From Symsagittifera roscoffensis (taxonomy: Eukaryota; Xenacoelomorpha; Acoela; Convolutidae), in the NCBI RefSeq assembly GCF_963678635.1, contig NC_087065.1, positions 25,379,254 through 25,443,253 on the forward strand: a stretch of DNA of 64,000 nucleotides, written 5' to 3'. The notes under the pieces are model-generated. The model saw only the letters and a list, made by a program, of their open reading frames with translations. It did not search any database and was not told the origin of the DNA. The position numbers were made by a program, and so were the translations under genes. Shown one piece after another: positions 36,072 through 47,720 of this stretch (position 1 is its first letter; each line of letters opens with the position of its first letter).

Positions 36072-37439
36072 TTTTTTTATTGAATTTTCATTCGTAGTTA
36101 GTCAAGTCAATGATTCGCAGTATCAATTTTCGGCAAATTTTGTGTTACACTCATCCAAATTTTATACACATTTCGAATGCATTATATATGATTTTAGTAA
36201 ACATTAGTTACTGATTATAATTCAATTATTTGCTGAATATCTAGACCAGAAAAACTTTTTTTAATTTTGATAGTCTCAAAAAATATACCCGCAAAATTTG
36301 AGTTTCTAGAATGATCCTTTTAAAATTCAGATACAAAGCTACTTGAATAGGCATAACAAAAATCTGCAGAAACAATCCCGCAGAAGCTCTAGGAGTTTTA
36401 CAAGATCAGTCCGCAAGTATGCAGAGAGTACAAAATTATGTTGCCGGGAAGACTTTGCTATGTTCAGTGTTTTTATGCGATTTGTTGGATCAATAAATTG
36501 GTTTCATTATGTCAGGAACTTTTTTCAGTTTTAGTGTTCTTCTTGTATCAGACTGATAATCGATTCAACGATGACTACTTCTTTACTCTGAAACTTTTTT
36601 CTACCTTTATAGTTTTATCCAAAAGTAATTTTTTTTCATCAATGTTATCAAACCCACCAATGTTATCAAAAACTCTAAAACTCAAAAACATTTTTTCTGC
36701 ATTACTCTGCGGCTTGCGCATAAATTTTGAATTGAAATCAGTCTGCCAACAATTCGGATTGTTACAACGAAATGAAACAAACAGCAGCCAGCAGCAACGT
36801 TTCTGTGAATTTCGAAAACCTTTCAATTAATTAAATGCTCTCGCACTGCAATTGACGTATTTTTTTAGGCCTATGCAAAAAAAAATTTCTGTTTGAGTTT
36901 GTGGTCACTCCATGCATCAAAAAACTTAGTCAAGTACGGATGCGTCTTTTTGCAAACTGCCCACTACTTTTCACATTTTAAGGATGAGCTCCACTGAAAA
37001 CTAACCTTTTACCGTTTTTGTTGTACTAGCAAGCCCATTTACGGCCGCAACTTGTCGGTTGCAGGGTATCTTTTGAAAAACAACCACATTTTGGCACCAT
37101 GCTTTCCATACAGGTTGAGCCAAAGTAGCTCTTCGTTTTTTTCGGGGTCTTTGCAGTTTTTGGTTTTATACATTTTGAAGTTTCCTAAGAAATCAAATCA
37201 TCGTATTTGCTGATGTTTTTTAATTTATTCAAAAGCCAGAAAAATCGGCATTTTTATGGCCGAAAAAATGAGTATTTATTTTGGGGTGTTTTTTTATTCC
37301 TTCATTTTTTGTCCTTTAAACTAAGCATTTGGGACTTACTTTTAAAAATACCACATGAAAATTTTTGGTTGTCTGGAAATTAAGTGTAAACAAAAAATTC
37401 ACTCTTGATATTTTTGAAACAGTTATAATTGTTTTGTTT
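36072..37439. other. No gene seen
   Basis: Ordinary AT-rich sequence; short open frames without motifs. Confidence 0.4.
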
Positions 37440-37735
37440 TACGGCTACCTTAAACATATGATTCAAATTGGGATGATATACACGCGATGCGTTTCGCTCT
37501 TTTGAAGCGTAAACGGAAAAATTATTTCTTCAAATGGAACAGACGCTAGCTTCTTACTAGTTTTTTTTGCGCTAAAATGCGCAACATAAATCTCTTCTAA
37601 GAAAAGTTTCAATTGTTTTTCTTCAACCTTTTCCATGACGTTTTTTTTTCAACAAAAAATTTAAAATAATTTTTTTGTGATCGGCAATAGATGATAGAAG
37701 GAGTTCTCAGGGTTTTGCCCTGATATTCTGTCTAC
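37440..37735 (-). mobile_element. Hairpin-ended repeat family, partial old copy
   Basis: Contains ACACGCGATGCGTTTCGCTC and, at its end, CTCAGGGTTTTGCCCTGATA, a variant of the terminal hairpin. Confidence 0.5.
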
Positions 37736-38399
37736 TATCAAAACCTATTGAAATTATAGGACAGAAGGAAGTGTTCGTTTGAATGAGACTTTTTTAAACG
37801 TCGTCAAACGAAAAATTAGAACAGCGAATTTTTCGACACACCTATTAATTCGGGCAATTAAGAAAAAATAAGACTACGGCAACAATTTTTTTCTGTCACA
37901 TATGTTTACACAGGTGTGATGAATGTATAAAACACTTGTTTTCAGCAATTTTGGAGTCTAGGTTGTTTTCATTCCACCAAATTTTTTTTAGCTGTGCACA
38001 AAAAAATTACAATTAAGTTTTACTTTGATTTTGCCATTGCAGTACTTTTAGTCGCTTTGTGACGGTAATTTTTGTAGGAATGTTTTGAACACAAATTACT
38101 TAATTATAAAATCAAGATAAGAACTAAAGCTGAATTTATCTCAACCATTTGAATTTAAACACTTTAAAATTTTTTTTATCGGAATCATACTTAACAACCC
38201 GCACCGAAGTTTTTCGGATAAAAATTGATTATATTGAGAAAACGTTGCCGAAAATATTGCCACTATAATCGATTATGTGTAACCAATTTAAGCAACATTT
38301 TCAGAATATAATAGAAAGAAAATAGATTATTTTCATCAAGAATATATTGCCTTGTAATTCCACTAAAATGTATTTTTATCTCCACATAATCTTTATAAA

Positions 38400-38600
38400 A
38401 TTTATTTTTTTGCCCTGAAATCGCCATGAAATCGCAATAAAATCGATTGTTTTTGCCATAAAATTGCAATAAAATCTATTGTTTTTGCCATAAAATTGCA
38501 ATAAAATCTACTGTTTCCGCCATAAAACTGCCATAAAATCGCAACAAAAAACTATTGCTATTGCCATAAAATTGCAATAAAATCGATTATCTTGTCAAAA
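38400..38600. repeat. Tandem array, unit about 32-34 bp
   Basis: Five or more variants of GCCATAAAATTGCAATAAAA followed by TCGATTGTTTTT, starting near 38445, 38487, 38519 and onward. Confidence 0.75.
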
Positions 38601-38739
38601 AATTTAATTATATTGTCAGAAAAATTAATTTTTCTCTTCTTAAAAGCGTGCTATATGAAAACTCAAAGCAAAAGTTGAATTCATACCAAACGACACAAAT
38701 CATGAAAATCATCAAAATGAACAAGATTTTCGGCACAAA

Positions 38740-39180
38740 AATATGCAACAAAAATACAAAATATCATCATTGTAAATCAGATTTTGTGCAAAAAAAATAT
38801 GTAAAAATTCAAGAATATTGTAAATATAAACCAGATTTGAGCTCAAAAATATGCAATGAAATCATAATAAATCATTATTGTAAATCAGATCTTGGGCAAA
38901 AATTTTTAAAAGAAATGATTAAATGGGTCAATATAAATCACATTTTGAGCTCGAAAATATGCAACAAAAATGTAGAAAATCATCATTGTAAATCAGATTT
39001 TTTGCAAACGCAATTGTAAAGATTCCAGTAAATTGTCAATATAAACCAGATTTGAGCTCGAAAATATGCAATGAAATCATAGTAAATCATTATTGTAAAT
39101 CAGATCTTGGTCAAAAAAATGAATAAAACAAATGATTAAATGGGTTAATATAAATCACATTTTAAGCTCAAAAATAATGG
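38740..39180. repeat. Two-level tandem repeat, period about 215 bp
   Basis: Two long units (from about 38740 and 38955) each hold subunits of the form AAAATATGCAACAAAAAT then ATCATTGTAAATCAGATTTTG. A plus-strand frame (38648-39019) reads through them as a repeated ICN...HHCKSDF peptide, but this follows from the tandem structure and need not be translated. Confidence 0.7.
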
Positions 39181-39186
39181 GTCGGA

Positions 39187-39513
39187 TTGGCAGCAGGCAT
39201 GAAAGATGACTTTATTCAACAAAAAAGACTTTTAGATTTTATTCTAAGATTTATTATCCAACTCCCCCATTACAATACGATGCAAATTAAACAAATTTAC
39301 GAAGTCTTTTTTGATGAGTTAAGTCATTTTTCATACCTGCCGCCCATCCCGCCCATTCAAATCAAATTTATTATTTCGAGTTCTGATGGGATTGAGAATG
39401 ATGTAAGAACAAGACACGTAACAAAACTTGAAATTCAGTTCGAAATTTACTTAAAAGCTTGTTTTGCTGCTAAAAAACCTTATATTTCCATGCTCAGGCA
39501 ACTAAGAATTTGA
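39187..39513 (+). CDS. Possible 108-aa frame inside a transposon
   Basis: Starts MAAGMKDDFIQQKRLLDFIL and ends in a TGA at 39511-39513. The composition looks more like protein than neighbouring frames (mixed helix-forming segments and a PPIPPI stretch), and it directly follows the tandem array. No family was recognised. It may be a remnant of the parental element's protein or chance. Confidence 0.3.
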   Translation: MAAGMKDDFIQQKRLLDFILRFIIQLPHYNTMQIKQIYEVFFDELSHFSYLPPIPPIQIKFIISSSDGIENDVRTRHVTKLEIQFEIYLKACFAAKKPYISMLRQLRI

Positions 39514-39781
39514 AAAAGTTGAGGTCGCACATTTTTTTGTTTTCGATCGAATTTTTATATCAATTTTGTTTATATTATAATCTATTATAATCTATTATAA
39601 TTCCAACATAATCGTCGTAAAAATAAAGCTTTTTAATGGATTGTTTTCTCCATATAATCGATTATTTTACTCTGCGACCACAAAATCACCAGATAATTGA
39701 TTATTAAAAGAATATTTTTTGGTTCGACCACAAAATCGCCAGATAATAGATAATAATCGGAGAAACTTCGGTGCGGGAACG

Positions 39782-40350
39782 CATCAATTTTGTCGTGAAT
39801 TTTTTTTATTTTAGTTTGGCTGTGTTTATATTGTTTTGCTGATAACCAAAATAGACTATTAAATTTTCAAAATACGTTATAACTTTTGATTTTCTACATC
39901 GTGTTTTTTTTCGTTTGTTTTCTTTTTTGATTCAAGTGTTTATTGTTTTGCCTTATAGGACAGAGAGACTTTTTTGTTTGAATAGCACCATTTATCAGAA
40001 AAAATTTGAACCATTCTTATATAAATTCGTTTAACAAAATTATTCATCAAGTACGTATGGCAAACACATCAATTTTGCCTTAATTTTCATTGTTTTAGTT
40101 TGTCGATATTCAAATTGATTTTTGCTGATAAACGAACTAGACCGCGAAATCTTAAAATACGTATTAAGTTTATTGCAGCTATTTTCCTTTTTTGTCTTTT
40201 TTTCAGTCATTTGAATTATTTTGTTGATTTATTTTGAACATAACACTTTTTTTTAAACACATGTCTGATCGGAACGACTTTATTAGATTGACAAAACTGT
40301 TCATTTTTTGACAAAATTGTTAATTCGATTGTGAAAAAAATATGAGTACA
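39782..40350. repeat. Diverged direct duplication, about 286-bp units
   Basis: CATCAATTTTG at 39782 and again at 40067 begin two similar blocks sharing TTTTAGTTTG, TTTGCTGATAA and AAAATACGT in the same order. Confidence 0.5.
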
Positions 40351-40892
40351 TCTACACAATTTTAAAAACAATAATTATTAAAAGATGCTGCAATTATTGT
40401 CACAAGAGTTTTTAGAAAAAGGTTATCTTTTTTTCGACGATTGAAAGGTTGGAGCAACTTCGCAAGCTGATGTGTTTTAGGTTGTGTTTCTGATCACTTG
40501 AAATGAAGAGAAATTTGTATTCGCGTGTGTTCTTGTTTGTTTATAATTTGTATTCCACGCAGAATCATGTAACCCAAATAGATAGCATCAAAATAGGTCG
40601 AGTGATTTATCATGTCAGAGCCCTTGCAAACGTGATTCGAACGGCATCAAAAAAAGTTGTTTCTAAAAGTGGTTGAAATCCAAACGGTGGAACTCCATCG
40701 AGTAGATGAGTGCTCGTTATATAGAATTTGATTATTTGAGGCTGAATAAAATTGACTATGTACTGCAAAGAAAATTAGTTATGGAAGCTTTATTTAGCGC
40801 TTCCTTGTCAATAAAATATTCTTGAAAAAAAAACTGAAGTATTCATAGTTTGTCAATGTTTAAATCAAAATTTTACGTTTTTATTTATATTT

Positions 40893-41438
40893 TTGATCCG
40901 ACTTTCGATACGAAAGTAACGGAATATTTGTGCTCGGGGTGGGTTTTTTTTCTTCTTCAGACAAACTTCGACTTTTTAACTAGCCATTTTTGACGGAATT
41001 TTTTTTATATCATTCGAAAGCCATTGTTGTCCTGAACTTAAATTTGAAAAGATATTTCACCTGTGATCATTTTTCGTAAAGTTCTGAGGGTTTAAAGATT
41101 GCCATTTTGACCATTTTGACCAATTTGGGACAATTAACGCGCGATATAATTCGCGCTATTAACGCGTAAGCGGAGATTTAATCCGTCTTATAAATCGTTC
41201 CAAATTAGTTGAACGAAGCTTATTTGCCATAATTGATTTGTTACAAGGAACGAAATCAATCTTTTTGTACTTTATATGGCATGTGGGGGGATGATTTTCA
41301 AAAAAAATTCAAATTTTGGAAAAAAAATGGTCGTTTTATTTTATTTCATTTAATTTTTTATGTTATTACTGCTGCTCTATAAACCTTGAAAGGCAGTCGG
41401 AGCCTTCAGGGCTTCGCCCTGATACGAGCAGTCTTGTT
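40893..41438 (-). mobile_element. Hairpin-ended repeat family, copy A3
   Basis: Full-length reverse copy: GATCCGACTTTCGATACGAA at the start, CTTCAGGGCTTCGCCCTGAT and ACGAGCAGTCTTGTT at the end. It keeps the central CGCGCGATATAATTCGCGCT. Confidence 0.85.
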
Positions 41439-42426
41439 TTTTTGTGATTTTTTTTTTGCACAGCAACCGACTATCCTTGTTAAATTTGAATCAATAAAGA
41501 TTTTGTCTGAGTTTATTTTGGCCTAACTTGGCCTAAAAAATTTGTATAGTCCGTGCCGTAAAAAATTCTCATGGGCTCGAAACATTTTGCAAAAAGCTTT
41601 TAGTATTTTTTTGACAAGCTAGAATTTTTCATCGCTCCTGTTCCTGTTTTTAAATTTTCCTACTGTTGAAAATTTTTATCGAAAGCTGACAGTGATGCTG
41701 TGCTATTTGCACAACAGCTGGCTGTTAATTCACCTTTATAAATCATGGATAAATTGCATAAAAACCAAAAAAATTGTATTCATCGTCTCTAAATTGATTT
41801 TCGAGTTACTTTGTTTTCATATTTTCCCCCTTATTTTAGAGTTAGACAAAGGAAACACATAACATTTAAGTAGTTTTAATTTGATTTGATTTGATATGGG
41901 GTAAAAACAAAATGCACAAAAGCTCGGATCAGTTTTTTTCCTATAAGGAATGCCGCATTGCTTTGAAATGGAAAGGCATTTTTGTATCCTTGCATGTTTT
42001 TAACTAATAGTTTGAGTTCTTAGATTACAAAAATCTGATCAATCGAAAAGAGCGAGAACGACAAATCTAAACTCCACGAAAAAAGCGTTTAATCTAATTT
42101 CTTTTGTATTCAAGTTCATAACTGGCGGCGAAAGATTAAAGTACGGATAAATATGTCAGTCAATCAACTCACTTAGTAGACGTTTTTACGTACTATTGCA
42201 GTCGCTTTTCTTGTGCCTCCATTTTGTTGTCGCTGAAATTATAAAAAAACAATGGGAATTTTTATAAAAAACATGGTTTTTCAAGATCTTTTATAAAACA
42301 CGTGGTTTTTAAATATTTCCATCTCCGCAGAAACTCAAACTTTTTCCCCTCCACCAGCTGAGATATCGTCAGTTGAGATGCATGTGTTTACTTCAGGCTA
42401 TCCGAACGGAAACAAACTGCAAATGA
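41439..42426. other. No gene seen
   Basis: AT-rich; a fragment GCACAGCAACCGACTATCCT near 41460 is shared (reversed) with 28090. Nothing else. Confidence 0.4.
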
Positions 42427-42965
42427 AACAAGACTGCACGTATCAGGGCGAAGCCCTGAATGTTCCGACTGCCTTTTAAGGTTTATGGAGCGGTAATAAC
42501 ATTAAAAAATTCAATGAAATAAAACAAAATGAAAAAAAAAAATTTCTAAAATTTGAATTTTTTTTAAAAAATCATCCCCCACAAGCCATATAAAAAACAA
42601 AAGGACAAATTTCGCTTCTTTTAACAAACCAATTATGGCAAATAGGCTTCTTTTAGCCAATTTGGAACGATTTCTAAGATGGATTAACTCTCCGCTTACG
42701 CGTTAATAACGCGAAATATATCGCGCGTTAATTGTCCCAAATTGGCCAAAATGGCAATCCTTAAACCCCCGTAACTTTACAAAAAATGATCACAGGTGGA
42801 ATATCTTTTCAAATTTGAGCTCAAGACAACAATACCTCTCGAATGATTGAAAAAAAATCCGTCAAAAATGGCTAGTTAAAAAGTCGAAATTTGTCAAAAA
42901 AAAAAAAAAAAACCCACCCCGAGCACAAATATTCCGTTACTTTTGTATCGAAAGTCGGAACAATA
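42427..42965 (+). mobile_element. Hairpin-ended repeat family, copy A5
   Basis: Full-length forward copy from ACAAGACTGCACGTATCAGG, with an intact hairpin CAGGGCGAAGCCCTG, to TCGAAAGTCGGAACAAT. It ends about 90 bp before the Gypsy element's LTR. Confidence 0.85.
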
Positions 42966-43054
42966 AAGACCTTTTCTCCAATTGGTCATCTTACTCAATA
43001 ATTTTCTGACCACTTATTTATTATAGTTTTAAGCTAAACTTCTAAGTTTCAAAA

Positions 43055-43269
43055 TGTGGAAGTATTTCTAACCTCCATATAGAAATAAGTAAGAATTAAA
43101 AAAACAGTTAGGAAATATAACGTTTGAAATCTCAAAGGACAAGTTCGCCACTGGCAATCTGCAGCTCCAAGTCTCTCTATAACATTGACCTTGACCATGT
43201 TACATAGGTACCATACAAAATAGTGTTTCTAATATAATTTACATAACCAGTTAAACAGTCTCCGCTACA
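43055..43269 (-). repeat. 3' LTR of the Gypsy element
   Basis: 215 bp; aligns along its whole length with 48798-49020. Shared blocks are CAGTTAAACAGTCTCC at the right end, GTTACATA with GTACCATA in the middle and TGTGGAAGT at the left end. Confidence 0.9.
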
Positions 43270-43281
43270 CTCCCCTTCAAT
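43270..43281 (-). promoter_or_regulatory. Polypurine tract
   Basis: On the minus strand GAAGGGGAG lies directly before the 3' LTR start TGTAG, the expected place and composition for the plus-strand primer of reverse transcription. Confidence 0.8.
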
Positions 43282-43479
43282 TAAATCAAGAACGCTATAA
43301 CAACCATTAAGGTACTGCACAAGCACTGAATCAGTCAATAATCAGTTTTTAGTTTAAAGTATTGAAGTTTTACACTCCACTCGACCCTTTTTCCCCTCTC
43401 GGGTCGGCCCTCCGTTGGTATCAAACTTTGTTGGCATGACAAATTGGCTCGTCACTAATTTTCCAATTGTTTCGTATCT

Positions 43480-45060
43480 GCCGCTGGTCCTCCTCAGTCA
43501 TACTGATGGCCGAAATTTTGTCCGCGATGTGGTCATTGCGCGGCTGGAGTCACCATTAATGGCGGCTTTAATCGAAATCATTTGTTGACCGTCCACATTC
43601 CTTGGCTGTTTGACGCCCAATTCGTGAAGTGCCGAAATGCCCGGCTGCGTGAATGACTGATAATCCACCGTCGACCCAGCATGTTCTACCAATGTACCTG
43701 TGCTTGATTTACCATTATCCATCGAAGAAAAAACTGTCGGTTGATACCCCTGCGTATCTTGGAAGGACTAATGTTTTCGGTAACTTCAATCCGCCGTGAC
43801 ACAACGACTGTCAATCCCGATTCGGCCGCTACTTTGTTTAATAATGCATGGCCCGCTTTATCGAGAGCCTCCTTCATCCACTGAATTACCGCCTGTACCA
43901 CTTCAACCAGTTTTCCAAACGCCGGACTCTTCCCACAATTTTGATTTGCGCCTCCAGCCCCTGGTATAATGCTGGATTCGTATTCCGGCCACGTTGTTAC
44001 AATTGGCATCGACCACTGATGAAATCCCGTTGGCGTGTTTTATCATCCGACGCTTTGCGTCTAGCACATCTACGAAGTTTCTCAACACATCCTCGCCCAT
44101 GCCAGTAAAATTAATTGGACAAAATTGTCGCCACAATAGAAATGACATTTTTCTCTATCGAAATAAGTATCTTCGGCAGTACGTTTTTTTGGGCTTGGAA
44201 ACATTTTCGGGCTAAGTGACCCTTTTTTAGATGGTTTCCGCTACCCCACACGAGCTCCTCCTCGTGGTCTGTTGACAGTTTTACCACCCGACATGCCTGA
44301 GGCTGCTTGCGGTAGTACATTAACGCCCTCATCCAAAGTATCTTTGATCGTCACCACATTTTTTCTTGCATTTCCCTTGAGACCGCACTTGCGAAGAAAC
44401 GTAATCCCAGAAATTTCGGCGGTCTTCTATCCCTGAGTGGCCTCGTGCAAGACCGGCTTAGGGGTTTGAACCAATGGAATGCCTGTACTCGACCCCTCTT
44501 GCGAAAGATCCTCAGGTGTATGTTCCATTAGTCCTGTTTCCGTCTTGATCGCCAATGGGGTCGAGATCAATTCGCCCTCCTCCTTACTTTTTATATTTCA
44601 TTCCTGTTTGTCCATATCCGTAGAACCATGGGTAGTCGTATTCGGCGCATCCTCCCCCTCGTCCGTGGATGATAACACGATCGGTGTTGACTGCTTTCCC
44701 CGAATTCCCGTATCCAATCGTACCTCGCTTTTCTCCTCTAAACTTGAATAAAGCACGATAACATCACTTGGCGGCTTGCTGGCACTCTTGTCCTCCACTA
44801 CACTCGGCGGTTTCCTCGGCGACTCGTTGTCGCTGGCCTTGGGCAACAGCCTGATGGCATCGCGATCAACCGTCGGGCTATCCGTAGACATCAAACCTAC
44901 AGATGAAGTGTCAACACAAATGGGATTCTTGGCTGTTCCCGTTTTATCGCCCAATGGTTGTCGTGGTTTTGATCCTGTAGGTAGGTCTGCGGTGGCGAGT
45001 AAAGCGGGTTCTTTACGGGATCTATTGGCTCTGGCGGCGAAGATTTATCCATCGTGGCTA
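43480..45060 (-). pseudogene. Extra region between integrase and 3' LTR
   Basis: About 1.5 kb lies downstream of the integrase. It holds long minus-strand open pieces: 44954-44598 (acidic, S/T/P-rich, MGDKTGTAKNPICVDTSSVG...), 44148-43903 and 44009-43686 (including LVEVVQAVIQWMKEALDKAG) and 43722-43498. Base composition is coding-like. The pieces shift frame against each other. It may be a C-terminal extension of pol or a separate third reading frame. I do not recognise any domain and see no membrane segment that would suggest an envelope. Confidence 0.55.
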
Positions 45061-45399
45061 GTGTTTTTTTGAGTCAAAACCACCTAATCTGATCAAAATA
45101 TCAAATTTATGTACCACCTTTGCCGAATCCAAGGTAACGGTTTCCCTTATAACTCTCCCGTTCAAAAGTTCAAGTTATCTTGTTTTTTTTCCCGAAATTT
45201 ATGATTACCTTTCTGTTGAGCAGAAAGAATCGGTGCCCTATTCGTTGAGCTGTTAGGTTCCCGAATCAGGAAGGGTGTTCTGCCAGCGGATGCTCTACTC
45301 AATTTTACATGCCCATGGTACAGTCGTCGTGCGGACTCGCGTATTCCTGAGTAACTCGTGGCGGAAACATCTTCTTGTTGCAATAAAGAGAATACAAAA

Positions 45400-46085
45400 C
45401 AATTCTCCAAATTAAATTTTTCGATGATGCACTTTTTGCGACCATATGCCAGACGGTATCAGGTTAACGACCAAAATGAGCCTCAAATGGTAAACATCCC
45501 ATTGATTGATGGACTGTCGTTCAATTTCTTAACAAAATCTCATTTAGTGCGGACTTAAGCGCCAGTCGTGGTTTCTGAAGCGAGTATGCCATGGGACGTT
45601 CTTGCAGTGTACGTATGCCTCTTTCCACTAATCCCGTGTCATGATGCTGTCCTAATGGAACGAAAATTAACTGAATGTTTTTGGTGGTACAATATTCACG
45701 TATCCATTTTGCAATGAGACTCGACCCCTGGTCTGTATGAATGGCTCTTGGGATCGCGTGCAGAGCAATTTAATTTTCAAGAAACTCTTTTACCACAGTA
45801 ACTGTTGTCCTTGTGGTGATCTGTATCAAAGGAAACATTGAATACCTATCGATGCAATCGAGCAAGTACTTATTAGCGTCTCATCTAATGAAGTTAATAA
45901 AATCCCCCTCAGGAACAACCTCCTTCAGGAAATTTTGGCTTCAAATTCTAACCCGATTTTTTAGACTTCTTGCAATTAGTCGTTGTTAGTTGAATCGGGC
46001 GATTCATGATGCCACCAGTTATAGTTGTTGGCGACATCCCGCATCTTGATTATGCCCTTATGTCACTGGTGCAGCCGCATCATAA
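45400..46085 (-). pseudogene. Gypsy integrase (decayed)
   Basis: The N-terminal zinc-binding part shows LHQ, a stop, then HKGIIKMRDVANNYNWWH (about 46080-46015). The catalytic core shows HTDQGSSLIAKW, with its aspartate at 45731-45733, and GLVERGIRT, with its glutamate at 45623-45625. That leaves exactly 35 residues between them, the D-35-E spacing of retroviral-type integrases. A C-terminal QSMGCLPFEAHFGR lies near 45500-45450. The first aspartate of the triad could not be found. Stops interrupt the frame. Confidence 0.85.
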
Positions 46086-47110
46086 ATGGTGCAGCCGCAT
46101 CTTCAAGAAAAAACATTCCATATGACCTATGGAACTTGTCCAGATAATGGTTAACATAGTGACCTAAATTTAGATTTTTCGCGTAATTTCTAGCAAGTAA
46201 AGCTTCGACAATGCAATTGAGAATTTCATCGGCCTTTCTCAGAAATGAGATGAATTCCGCATCAAAGAATTCTGGCCACTCAAATAAATGTTGGAAACAT
46301 AGCCGGCGGGATAACACTGCAGTCAGCCGTTGGCTGCCAAAATAAGGTTGTCCATTATATGGACATTAATCGACGGTAAAGTTTTGGTATTTCGGGTCTC
46401 CTGCCCGTCAGTTTCTCAGGTTCCTAAATTCGTACTCACGCGCTTATTGCCAATGGATTCAGCATATTACAATTTGTGCACGGCTCTGTTTGCGATTGAT
46501 TGCATGTACAAACTTTAATCGAATGACAACTGGTATTGTACCCCTATTGGACAGGCGGAACCCCAGCCACTCAACTTTTTGGCAAAAAATGTGCACTTAA
46601 TCCATTTGACCGCCGCATTATGATTGTTTAGTATTTTTAGAACGGTTCTAATTTGCCGGCAAAGGCGTTCTTGAGACCCTCCGGCTGCAATAAAGATATC
46701 ATCTAGAAAACCATGCATCTCCGGCAAAAAGAATCCATTACCCGCTGAAACTTGTTAGGCATATCTCACAAACCGTAGAACCCCGTTTTCAAGCGGTATG
46801 TACCCGTTATACTTCCCCCAATAAAACTAAAATCGCATTGGCAAATAGGTTTTTCACTCAATTTCATTTGAGAATATGGGTATATCAAATCAATGTTTTA
46901 AAAGCATTTTGGTGCTTTTGTAGCGTCACTTATAGCCAATGCCATATTATCGACCAACTCATTCATATTTGACATTTGATAACGTTTTCAATAATTCTGT
47001 TTTTTCATCAATTTCTTGATTAGGGTTATTTTCAGTGATCCGCCTCGTTTTGCCGTGAAGACCGTAGGCAAAATGAAACAAACCTCTCTGCGTTTTCCCA
47101 ACTCAACAAT
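46086..47110 (-). pseudogene. Gypsy reverse transcriptase and RNase H region (decayed)
   Basis: Reverse transcriptase blocks in order: FTAKRGGSLKITL (about 47060-47020), MSNMNELVDNMALAIS (about 46970), IDLIYPYSQMKL (about 46885), GFYGL-stop-DMPNKFQRVMD (about 46785-46730) and the catalytic FLDDIFIAAGGSQE (46709-46668). ILNNHNAAVKWIKCTFFAKK follows. The metal-binding aspartate pair is retained. The stretch behind it, where RNase H should lie, is broken and only loosely recognisable. Confidence 0.85.
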
Positions 47111-47269
47111 GTGTCCCTCTTTCAAAAAATTTTCGATTGTCTCTCAACCTTAGAAAAAACATGTGTTCGCACCCGCTAACCCTTAATTTGTATTGGACGT
47201 AACGTCGGCGAAAGTGAGTTCAAACTTCGTAACTTTAAAGCAAATCTTTGCATTCCAACGATTCTTCAA

Positions 47270-47720
47270 GTTCACTCAAAGTACGTTTGAAGTACTTAAG
47301 TTGAAATGGCGAGTACTCTGTTTGCATTTGGCCTTTTTCACCCCTCGTGATACTCGCTTCTGACGCACTTCAATCCCCAATGAGGGCAGTAAATTGTTTC
47401 CAATATGTCCCTCTGGCCCCCCTCGGTAATAAACAAATCCGCCCCACAAAATCGAGCCCGCTGACTCAAATCTGACAACAATTCTTCCCAAGATTTTGAT
47501 GTTTGTTGCGCTATCGAACACATCACGAATTTCATTCGGGACTGATATCACGGCTAGGTAGCGATCTTAAACTTTGAGTCCGTGAAGCTTATTCTGAGAG
47601 ATGAAGGAAACAAGGCCAGCACAATCAATCTGAAATTGAGTTTTCACCGGTTTCTGCCCATACACACGCTCAGCAACTTCCGATTTTCTTTTCATGCCTG
47701 ATCCTACACTGTCTTTAAGG
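47270..47720 (-). pseudogene. Gypsy aspartic protease (decayed)
   Basis: QFQIDCAGLVSFIS lies near 47637-47596, where an active enzyme would have ID(T/S)GA. It is followed by NIKILGRIVVRFESAG and GNNLLPSLGIEV (about 47370), which match the usual flap and C-terminal ILG-L-LGI pattern of Ty3/Gypsy proteases. The catalytic triplet is mutated. Confidence 0.7.

Larger units (their letters stand above)
38198..39777. mobile_element. CCC...GGG-ended AT-rich transposon, copy 3
   Basis: Ends CCCGCACCGAAGTTT (38198-38212) and its exact inverse (39763-39777), with AA directly outside both ends as a 2-bp target duplication. The length is 1580 bp. Both flanks inside the element carry TCGATTATAATC-type sequence like the other copies. 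The centre holds two tandem arrays and a 108-codon open frame. No transposase was recognised. Confidence 0.75.

Noticed and set aside
35797-36207. 136-codon frame
   Set aside because: It spans the 200-N gap.
38648-39019. 123-codon frame with repeated ICN...HHCKSD peptide, reminiscent of a zinc-binding repeat
   Set aside because: The periodicity comes from the DNA tandem array and the second array unit breaks the frame.
43848-45072. Plus-strand frames inside the Gypsy element
   Set aside because: They are antisense to the retrotransposon's coding-like pieces.
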